From Eubacteriales bacterium (lineage in GTDB: Bacteria > Bacillota_A > Clostridia > Lachnospirales > Lachnospiraceae): a stretch of DNA of 5,173 nt. Under the pieces are notes generated by a model that was not told the DNA's origin, ran no database searches, and was given only the letters and a program-made list of their open reading frames with translations. The position numbers and the translations under genes are program-made. Positions 1 to 5,173 of the stretch are shown here, in pieces (the stretch's first letter is position 1; every line of letters begins with the position of its first letter). The stretch is taken from assembly GCA_030527765.1 (NCBI GenBank), contig JAUNAE010000272.1, forward strand, positions 1 to 5,173, given 5' to 3'.

Positions 1-1012
1 AGTCTGCATCCGGATCTGTTGAATCTGTAGAGACTTTCTTCTTATCATTCATCTTAAAGTAAAGGAATCCTGCTACACCTCCCGCGCCAAGTAAGAACAG
101 AAGAATCAGTGCAATGACCGGTGATTTCTTCTTTACAGGTTCCGGCTCTTTTTCAGGTTCCGGTTCGGTTACTTCAGTCGTCTTTTCCTCTACCGGTTCT
201 ACAGTTGTATCCGGCTGTTTGATCTGATTAGCAGTATCTTCATCCATAAGTGCAAGAAGGTCTGCTTCATCTACCAGATTCAAAAAGTGTACATTCTCTT
301 CGCCCTTATCATTACGGTCGATGATCATATAAAAGGTATTACCGGACTTGGTAACAAAGGTAAGGAACTGTTGTCCTGCACCAGTTGTTGATCCAATATC
401 ATCTACAAGCGTCATATTGCCATCCGGAGTGAGTGGAGCGCTGTTCTTGCTGTTTGAGCTAAGCATCATCATATAAAGCAGCTTTCCAAGCATCTCCTCA
501 TCCACATCTTTCGTGCCGGTCTTCTCTAACACCTTCAGATAATCACTGTGTACATAACCAGTCTGTTCCGGAACGATGACATGATACCAGTCACCATCTT
601 CCCCAATTACTTCTACCTGCGCACCTGGAAGCAGATGACCAATGATGTCGTAATTCATGCCTGCACCATTACGAAGATGCAGATAAGAATTCACATCTGT
701 TACAGTTCCTTCCTTCGAGCTTTCCTTGGTATCGCCCATGGACCACTGCCAATCTCCATAAGAAAATGTGACAGTTCCATCATCGGATTCTGTCACATTG
801 ATCTGTTCCTGCACCTCAGCTTCCGTCATCTTCTCATCATCGGATTTCGTGGTACTGTCTTCTGCATTTGTCGATGCTTTTTCATCAGTCTTAGTCTCCG
901 CTACTGTTGTCTCGGTCTGTGTTTCCGTTTCATTGGATGCTGCAAATGCCGTGACGGAAGTACCTCCTTCCATCATCGTGCAAGCTAACATCACTGCAAG
1001 AATTCTCTTCAT
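1..1012 (-). CDS. DUF4366 (CD1107 family) mobile element protein with an SH3b domain, C-terminus cut by window edge
   Basis: No stop codon occurs before the left edge, so 337 residues are visible and the C-terminus is missing. Residues 1-24 look like a signal peptide (MKRILAVMLAC start, cleavage plausible after AFA at 22-24). A Thr/Glu/Asp-rich low-complexity stretch follows (about 26-95). Residues about 103-162 form a bacterial SH3 domain, with the characteristic LHLRNGAG (111-118), a G-x-V-E-V-I strand, DGDWYHV (139-145) and GYVHSDYL (152-159). Residues about 195-260 match DUF4366: FVTKSGNTFYMIIDR and FLNLVDEADLLALMDED are the family hallmarks. A Pro/Glu-rich spacer with PEPE motifs (about 270-293) leads to KKK (294-296), a membrane helix (about 298-318) and a basic cytoplasmic tail. 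The expected topology is outside-facing domains with a C-terminal anchor. The start overlaps the DUF4315 stop by one base (TAATG) and has a good ribosome binding site. Function is unknown; the family occurs in ICE transfer operons. The SH3 domain suggests binding to the cell wall or a partner protein (inference), and I do not recall it as standard in this family. Confidence 0.9.
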   Translation of the reverse strand, partial: MKRILAVMLACTMMEGGTSVTAFAASNETETQTETTVAETKTDEKASTNAEDSTTKSDDEKMTEAEVQEQINVTESDDGTVTFSYGDWQWSMGDTKESSKEGTVTDVNSYLHLRNGAGMNYDIIGHLLPGAQVEVIGEDGDWYHVIVPEQTGYVHSDYLKVLEKTGTKDVDEEMLGKLLYMMMLSSNSKNSAPLTPDGNMTLVDDIGSTTGAGQQFLTFVTKSGNTFYMIIDRNDKGEENVHFLNLVDEADLLALMDEDTANQIKQPDTTVEPVEEKTTEVTEPEPEKEPEPVKKKSPVIALILLFLLGAGGVAGFLYFKMNDKKKVSTDSTDPDAD

Positions 1013-1260
1013 TATTCTTCGCCCTCCTCGTCATTTAAAAATCCCAGCTTATCCGGATTCGGTGTTCCCTGCGATGCAATACGGATAATCTCTGCAAGCT
1101 GCTCCGGTGTCAGATTCCTTGCATGAACCACATCACAGATTTCTGCATTCTCCTGATCCTGATATTTGCGATCCCATTCTTTAACTCGCTCATCCCATTC
1201 ATCACGTTTCTTACGTGCTTTCTCTCGCTCTGCAGCGATTTTCTCTAATTTGATACTCAT
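1012..1260 (-). CDS. DUF4315 family protein, small charged helical protein of ICE transfer operons
   Basis: This 82-residue protein has no signal peptide or membrane segment and should be cytoplasmic. Residues about 4-38 are extremely charged and free of proline, with Lys/Arg/Glu/Asp heptad-like spacing (KLEKIAAEREKARKKRDEW), and are likely a helix or coiled coil. Residues about 41-66 contain the family's C-terminal signature: a short hinge, then NLTPEQLAEIIR, a predicted helix beginning with TPE. The tail is acidic and ends in DEEGEE. Length and architecture fit DUF4315 proteins, which in clostridial ICEs sit between the CD1108-type hydrolase and the CD1107/DUF4366 protein, exactly as here. 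The start is supported by an AGGAGG site touching the upstream stop codon. No biochemical role is known to me. A coiled-coil adaptor for the transfer machinery would be a guess. Confidence 0.9.
   Translation of the reverse strand: MSIKLEKIAAEREKARKKRDEWDERVKEWDRKYQDQENAEICDVVHARNLTPEQLAEIIRIASQGTPNPDKLGFLNDEEGEE
1023..1029 (-). promoter_or_regulatory. Ribosome binding site of the DUF4366 gene, inside the DUF4315 gene
   Basis: GAGGAGG on the minus strand lies 10 bases before the ATG at 1012 and supports that start. It is encoded by the acidic tail of the DUF4315 protein (DEEGEE). The DUF4315 stop and the new start overlap as TAATG, a classic stop-restart arrangement. Confidence 0.85.
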
Positions 1261-1266
1261 GTTTTG

Positions 1267-1272
1267 CCTCCT
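1267..1272 (-). promoter_or_regulatory. Ribosome binding site of the DUF4315 gene, overlapping the hydrolase stop codon
   Basis: AGGAGG on the minus strand shares two bases with the TAG stop of the CD1108-family gene (1273-1271) and lies 6 bases before the ATG at 1260. It decides this start and ties initiation to termination of the upstream gene. Confidence 0.85.
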
Positions 1273-3031
1273 ATCTCATTCTGCCGAAGCAGTAAAAATG
1301 CTGTTGCCAGTAACTTGTTTCAATTGAAGCGTAGGAAATCGGATTGCCGCAATGAATCATCATCCCGTTCCCTACATAGATACCGATATGACTGGCTCCT
1401 GCTGTCTCATACGTTCCCTGGAAGAAAATCAAATCTCCCGGTTTTGCTTCACTTCGTGGAATAATGGCACACATCTGCCTTAATCCTTCTGCTGTTGTTC
1501 TTCCTACATTCCAACCATTGCCACTGTGATTTAATACCCAGCACACAAAGCCTGAACAGTCGAAACTGGTTGATGGAGAGGAACCTCCCCATACATACGG
1601 ATAGCCAAGATACTTTTCTGCTTCCGTAATCATTCGTCTGAATTTCTCGTCGGTCAGTGCTTCTCCCGGAATGTCATAATCGGTATACTCTCCACCAGGA
1701 ACTGAGAATGACACATCACCAAACAGGTCATCGCGATTGCCTCTTGTCTCAAGCAGGATGTCATAGCGCTCCATCTGATCATCACCTAGGTCGGAACTTC
1801 GAGCCACCATACTGACACCCTTATTGGTCAGCGTGACATTCAGGATATAGTACTCATACTCAACTTCCACCTCGTATTCGTCTTCTGTCTCTTCCCCAGT
1901 CTCCGGATCCGTATAGGTCTCGGTACGTGTTTCAGTTCTGGTTCGTATCTCTACCTCTTCTTCCAAGCTCAACTCATACTGTGCATCAAAGATACTCTGC
2001 AGTCTGCTCTGTACTTCTGCACGGGTGTAATCCTCATATTCCACTGTCAGCAGTGCTGCCAGCTCATACGGATTGTGTCCGATTTCTGCGAGATTGTATC
2101 GATACTCATCGTATCCAGGATGCGTAGACTCAATTCGATCAATCTGATTTCTCAGTGCATTTTCTAAGGCAGTGTAATCCTGATCTGCTCCAAGGATATC
2201 TGCATCCTCTGCTGTGAAGGATGTTCCAAGTACCACATTTCCTGTGCCGGTAAACATCGCAGAACAGGATGAAAGCATTCCGGAAATCACCATGACGAGC
2301 AGTCCAACTGCAGCGATAATCAGAATGATATGAGAATGTGACTTCACAAACTCCATCGCCTTTTCTGTAATCTTTGTTGTTTCTTTGGCTGCTTTCTTTG
2401 CACCTTCTGCAGTTGCTCCTGCACCGGATCTTCCGGCTTTTGCTGCAGCATATTCTTTCTTAATGACTTGTCTCTGTCTCCATCTGGAAAACAGGTTCGT
2501 ACCTGAGGATGGATCAGCTGCCATGCGTTCCTTCAAGATTTCATCCACCGCTTCCTTATCAGCACGGTGCTCTAGCTTCTCCAGTTTCTTGTACTGTTTC
2601 AACTTATGACTGTACTTGGCATACTGCGCTGTTTTGACTGAACCTTCGGCAACCTCCTCTGAAAAATGTGTGGCTTCCACACCAACATTTCCGTCTTCAT
2701 TCTGCTGATTGATAATCTGATGTCCTCTTGCAGATGCTGTATTCGTGAATACATTGCCCGGTCGCTTAGGATTTATAATCTCCTTGCCATTTCGTACAGT
2801 CGTCTGTGCATTTCTGGCTGTTGTTTCACCAGCAGTCTGTTCAATTCGAAGTTTCTTTGATCTCGCCTTTGCTTCGTCAGACTCTCGCTTGATTGTCCTT
2901 CGCTGCTGGGTTTTCTTTTTATTTGGTGCATCGGTTACCTTTGCACCTGCTTTACGAGAACTACGGAGGGTGTTATCTGCACCCTCACGTTCTCTATGCA
3001 ATTTCTTGCTGAAAGGCTCCTTTTTTGCCAT
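1271..3031 (-). CDS. CD1108 family mobile element protein: membrane-anchored NlpC/P60 peptidoglycan hydrolase
   Basis: This 586-residue protein is predicted to cut peptide stems of peptidoglycan so that the mating channel can cross the wall, the role played by CwlT in ICEBs1 and Orf14 in Tn916. Residues 1-230 are a long, strongly basic cytoplasmic region that includes the motif FSRWRQRQVIKKEYAAAKAG (181-200), which I recognise from this family. One membrane helix spans about 234-256. The outside portion begins with an unassigned region (about 265-420) containing IGHNPYELAALLTVEYEDYT, a Thr/Glu-rich segment (363-385) and YYILNVTLTNKG. The NlpC/P60 domain occupies about 465-586: YPYVWGG precedes catalytic Cys492 in FDCSGF, His548 lies in SHIGIYVG, and His560 in MIHCGNP completes a plausible Cys-His-His triad. 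The enzyme therefore looks active. NlpC/P60 enzymes typically act as D,L-endopeptidases; the exact bond is not shown by the sequence. The start has a strong ribosome binding site inside the end of the VirB4 gene, one base apart. Confidence 0.94.
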   Translation of the reverse strand: MAKKEPFSKKLHREREGADNTLRSSRKAGAKVTDAPNKKKTQQRRTIKRESDEAKARSKKLRIEQTAGETTARNAQTTVRNGKEIINPKRPGNVFTNTASARGHQIINQQNEDGNVGVEATHFSEEVAEGSVKTAQYAKYSHKLKQYKKLEKLEHRADKEAVDEILKERMAADPSSGTNLFSRWRQRQVIKKEYAAAKAGRSGAGATAEGAKKAAKETTKITEKAMEFVKSHSHIILIIAAVGLLVMVISGMLSSCSAMFTGTGNVVLGTSFTAEDADILGADQDYTALENALRNQIDRIESTHPGYDEYRYNLAEIGHNPYELAALLTVEYEDYTRAEVQSRLQSIFDAQYELSLEEEVEIRTRTETRTETYTDPETGEETEDEYEVEVEYEYYILNVTLTNKGVSMVARSSDLGDDQMERYDILLETRGNRDDLFGDVSFSVPGGEYTDYDIPGEALTDEKFRRMITEAEKYLGYPYVWGGSSPSTSFDCSGFVCWVLNHSGNGWNVGRTTAEGLRQMCAIIPRSEAKPGDLIFFQGTYETAGASHIGIYVGNGMMIHCGNPISYASIETSYWQQHFYCFGRMR

Positions 3032-3032
3032 C

Positions 3033-5173
3033 TTATGAAGCCTCCTCTCGTTCTGTTACCTCTGACAGCTTTGTTGTCAGAATCTTATAGAGTTCAAGAT
3101 CTGTCGGGAAGTGATCCACAAATGGCAGGATGACATTTCCATAGAACAGAAGTCCTTCACCTTCACCGGAATGCGTTACATAGGACAGCTGATGTGGTGA
3201 AATGTTTAACTGCTGAGCCAAAATCTGTCTATCTCCGGCTGCCTGATTCAGCATATATACGAAGTCAGAGTTCTCGAAGATATTGGTGACTTCACGAGAA
3301 GAGAGCATGTCCTTCACGTTCTGCGTGATTCCTGTCGGAATACCACCCCATTTACGGAATCTCTTCCAGATTTCTACGGAATAGGCTGCTGTCTGCTCTT
3401 CTTTTAAGAGCAAGTGGAACTCATCCATATAGTATCTGGTTGTCTTACCACTGTTTCTATTGGCTGTTACTCTGCCCCAGACCTGATCCTGAATAACGAG
3501 CATTCCGATCTTTTTCAGCTGCTTACCAAGTTCCTTGATGTCATAGCACACCAGACGATTATCAATATCGACATTGGTACGATGATTAAACAGATTCAAA
3601 GAACCTGACACATAGATTTCCAATGCCGTTGCCACATGATGCGCTTCCTTCTCCTCCTGTGCGAGTAATGCTTCATACAAATCCTGCAGCATCGGCATAT
3701 TTTCAGGAACCGGATTCTCAAAGTATTTCTGATAGATCTGATGCACGCAACGGTCAATGACAGTCTTCTCGATTGGCTGCAATCCTTCCTTACCGCCAAC
3801 AATCAGCTCGCAAAGAGAAAGAATGAAGTCTGCCTTTAAGGCAATCGGGTTATCTTCCTCGGAGTAGTTACTGTTGATATCCATCGGATTGACATACTGG
3901 GTACTGGATGGACTGATCTTAATGACCTGACCTTCGAGCTTATGAACCAGTGCGGTATATTCCGCTTCCGGATCGCAGACGATAATATCATCATCCGTGA
4001 CAAGGAATGCATTGGTAATCTCACGTTTTGCACTGAAGGATTTACCGGAACCAGGTGTACCAAGGATCAATCCATTCGGGTTCTTTAATGCCTTTCGATC
4101 CACCATAATCAGGTTATTGGATAATGCGTTCAGACCATAGTACAGTGCTTCCTTTCCATTCTGGAAAAGCTCCTGCGTAGTGAATGGTACAAAGATGGCT
4201 GTGGAACTGGTTGTCATGCCTCTTTCGATTTCAATCTGATTCTGTGCAATAGGCAGTGAACTCATCAGTCCCTGTTCCTGCTGATAATCCAGTCTTCTGA
4301 GATTGCAGTTATACTTCTGCGCGATACTGGATGCCTGGAATACATTGGTTTCAAGTTCCTGTTCTGTCATGCCGGTGTTCATCACGAGGAATGTGAGCAA
4401 GAACATACGCTCATTCTGAGACTGTAATTCCTTAAGCAGTGCCTTTGCATCTTTACCATAAGTGGCAAGGTCACTTGGAATGATGTCCATGTCATATCCG
4501 GAACGAACTGCCTTCTTCTGCTCCTCAATCTTGGAACGATCAAGCTCCGTAATGGTTCTCTTGATGGTTTTGATTGCTTTATTCTGATCCACGGACTGAA
4601 TGTGCATCGTCAGAATCTGACTGGACTCCATATCCAAGAAGTCCTTTAACATCTGATCAGAAAGGTCGGAAGCTGTGATCTGCAAATAAGACATAGATCC
4701 ATACATACCACCCATCTGAAATACCCTGCTTTTCGGGAACGCAAAGCAGGTCGGTGCAATGAAGTCCTTCACGGATAAACCGCTTTTTGGCAGCCACTTC
4801 CAGTCAAACATGAACTTATCCGTATCTCCCATGTGGAACATATCGTGCATCAGATGAAGTCTTTCTTTGCCATTCATAACCATTGCTCTGACTCCCAGTT
4901 TTCGGAAGTTATTGAGAATATCGATTTCAATGTGCGTCAGTCTCGGCTTTGCCTGCTTCATAGAGTCTGCTTCAATGCCAAAGGTCAGATACTTGGTCTT
5001 TGTCAGACCATTATTGCCCTGCGCAAGCTGACGCTTCAGCATCGTACTGTACTCACTTCTGACCGGATTGAAGTTATCCTTCTTAAACGGAATGTGAATC
5101 ATCTTCTCAAAATTCGATGCATCCGTTGCCATATTCATAAATGACAGCTCAAATCGAATGGAACTATCGAAGA
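3033..5173 (-). CDS. VirB4-like conjugal transfer ATPase (CD1110 family), N-terminus cut by window edge
   Basis: This is the cytoplasmic-face ATPase of the conjugative type IV secretion system, related to ConE of ICEBs1. The frame stays open to the right edge: the 11 codons before the ATG at 5138 read FDSSIRFELSF, which fits the conserved N-terminal part of this family, so that ATG is internal. 712 complete codons are visible; family members are, from memory, somewhat longer, so the true start is probably roughly 80-100 codons upstream. Numbering from the 5138 Met: an N-terminal VirB4 region (about 1-340) includes GNNGLTKTKYLTFGIEA; Walker A is GTPGSGKS (360-367); DPEAEY (389-394) is a VirB4-typical motif; Walker B is YYMDEFH with Asp572 and Glu573; TGITQN with Gln606 and NQAAGDRQILAQQL follow. 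The C-terminus, including EGEGLLFYGNVILPF, is intact. All ATPase motifs are present, so the enzyme looks functional. It is the first gene visible of the operon and runs directly into the hydrolase gene. Confidence 0.95.
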   Translation of the reverse strand, partial: FDSSIRFELSFMNMATDASNFEKMIHIPFKKDNFNPVRSEYSTMLKRQLAQGNNGLTKTKYLTFGIEADSMKQAKPRLTHIEIDILNNFRKLGVRAMVMNGKERLHLMHDMFHMGDTDKFMFDWKWLPKSGLSVKDFIAPTCFAFPKSRVFQMGGMYGSMSYLQITASDLSDQMLKDFLDMESSQILTMHIQSVDQNKAIKTIKRTITELDRSKIEEQKKAVRSGYDMDIIPSDLATYGKDAKALLKELQSQNERMFLLTFLVMNTGMTEQELETNVFQASSIAQKYNCNLRRLDYQQEQGLMSSLPIAQNQIEIERGMTTSSTAIFVPFTTQELFQNGKEALYYGLNALSNNLIMVDRKALKNPNGLILGTPGSGKSFSAKREITNAFLVTDDDIIVCDPEAEYTALVHKLEGQVIKISPSSTQYVNPMDINSNYSEEDNPIALKADFILSLCELIVGGKEGLQPIEKTVIDRCVHQIYQKYFENPVPENMPMLQDLYEALLAQEEKEAHHVATALEIYVSGSLNLFNHRTNVDIDNRLVCYDIKELGKQLKKIGMLVIQDQVWGRVTANRNSGKTTRYYMDEFHLLLKEEQTAAYSVEIWKRFRKWGGIPTGITQNVKDMLSSREVTNIFENSDFVYMLNQAAGDRQILAQQLNISPHQLSYVTHSGEGEGLLFYGNVILPFVDHFPTDLELYKILTTKLSEVTEREEAS
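3041..3047 (-). promoter_or_regulatory. Ribosome binding site of the CD1108-family gene, inside the end of the VirB4 gene
   Basis: GAGGAGG on the minus strand lies 9 bases before the ATG at 3031 and fixes that start. It is made of the Glu-Glu codons of the VirB4 C-terminus (EREEAS). The VirB4 stop TAA (3035-3033) falls between the site and the start, so ribosomes ending VirB4 finish on top of it. Translational coupling is the likely consequence (inference). Confidence 0.85.

Larger units (their letters stand above)
1..5173 (-). mobile_element. Part of an ICE conjugation (type IV secretion) module, CD1110-CD1108-CD1107 type
   Basis: All four genes in the window belong to families found together in the transfer region of clostridial conjugative transposons: a VirB4-like ATPase, an NlpC/P60 hydrolase with an N-terminal cytoplasmic region and one membrane helix, a DUF4315 protein and a DUF4366 protein. 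They share one strand and are separated by no more than 10 bases. Neither end of the element is present: no attachment site, integrase, relaxase or coupling protein is visible, so the element's boundaries, family and mobility cannot be judged here. By analogy with related elements, the coupling protein and channel genes would be expected to the right (upstream), and topoisomerase or relaxase genes to the left. That expectation is inference. Confidence 0.88.

Noticed and set aside
980..1012. Possible lipoprotein signal (MLAC, Cys11) in the DUF4366 protein
   Set aside because: Met at -3 is atypical and the hydrophobic stretch before Cys11 is very short. The AFA site at 22-24 is a normal signal peptidase I site and resembles that of other family members.
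548..1088. Two plus-strand reading frames (548-988 and 768-1088) opposite the DUF4366 gene
   Set aside because: They lie antisense to a clear signal peptide-SH3b-DUF4366 gene, overlap each other in different frames, have low-complexity Ser/Val/Cys-rich translations that mirror the Thr/Glu-rich sense codons, and the second crosses a gene junction.
1861..1945. Thr/Glu-rich repetitive stretch in the hydrolase (residues 363-391) as a nucleotide repeat or phase-variable tract
   Set aside because: The codons are mixed and there is no uniform repeat unit that could slip. It looks like a low-complexity protein segment that, as far as I recall, is usual in this family.
2263..2274. Lipobox-like LSSC (residues 253-256) at the end of the hydrolase membrane helix
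   Set aside because: It matches the lipobox pattern, but the helix follows about 230 cytoplasmic residues, whereas lipoprotein signals are N-terminal. A plain membrane anchor explains it better.
2385..3038. Plus-strand reading frames opposite the N-terminal half of the hydrolase gene
   Set aside because: They are shadows of the Lys/Ala/Arg-rich sense codons, with no recognisable domain and no convincing ribosome binding site.
3596..4063. Minus-strand frames inside the VirB4 gene (3596-3802 and 3836-4063)
   Set aside because: They are out-of-frame shadows within the ATPase core, which is intact in its own frame, so there is no sign of frameshift or nested gene.
4725..4750. 8-bp perfect inverted repeat (CCTGCTTT / AAAGCAGG, 10-base loop) that could be a terminator or operator
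   Set aside because: It lies deep inside the VirB4 coding region with no U-tract after it in the transcribed direction, and about one such stem is expected by chance in a window this size.

Overview
The window is a compact, gene-dense stretch with all coding on the minus strand. It reads as an internal piece of the conjugation (type IV secretion) module of an integrative and conjugative element (ICE) of the kind common in gut Clostridia, especially Lachnospiraceae-like bacteria. The assignment rests on four consecutive genes that match the families named after the Clostridioides difficile conjugative-transposon genes CD1110, CD1108, CD1107a and CD1107, in that order. Strong AGGAGG-type Shine-Dalgarno sites and the single-membrane (Gram-positive) protein architectures agree. 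The species cannot be determined from the window.

Layout, read in the direction of transcription (right to left): (1) 5173-3033, a VirB4-like transfer ATPase whose N-terminus lies beyond the right edge; (2) 3031-1271, a membrane-anchored NlpC/P60 cell-wall hydrolase of the CD1108 family; (3) 1260-1012, a small charged DUF4315 protein; (4) 1012-1, a secreted, membrane-anchored DUF4366 (CD1107 family) protein carrying a bacterial SH3 domain, whose C-terminus lies beyond the left edge.

The genes are packed with gaps of 1 and 10 bases and one overlap of 1 base. Each internal start has a strong ribosome binding site lying in or touching the end of the gene before it, so this looks like one polycistronic, translationally coupled unit. 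No promoter, terminator, tRNA, repeat array or insertion sequence is visible, and no stretch above 10 bases is non-coding.

Working model: the VirB4 ATPase energises the mating channel at the inner face of the membrane. The CD1108-type hydrolase opens the peptidoglycan locally. The DUF4366/SH3 protein sits outside the membrane and may contact the wall or the channel. The DUF4315 protein has no known function. The system itself is a known one. The least ordinary points are the SH3 domain inside the DUF4366 protein, the unassigned extracellular middle region of the hydrolase, and the ribosome binding sites embedded in Glu codons.
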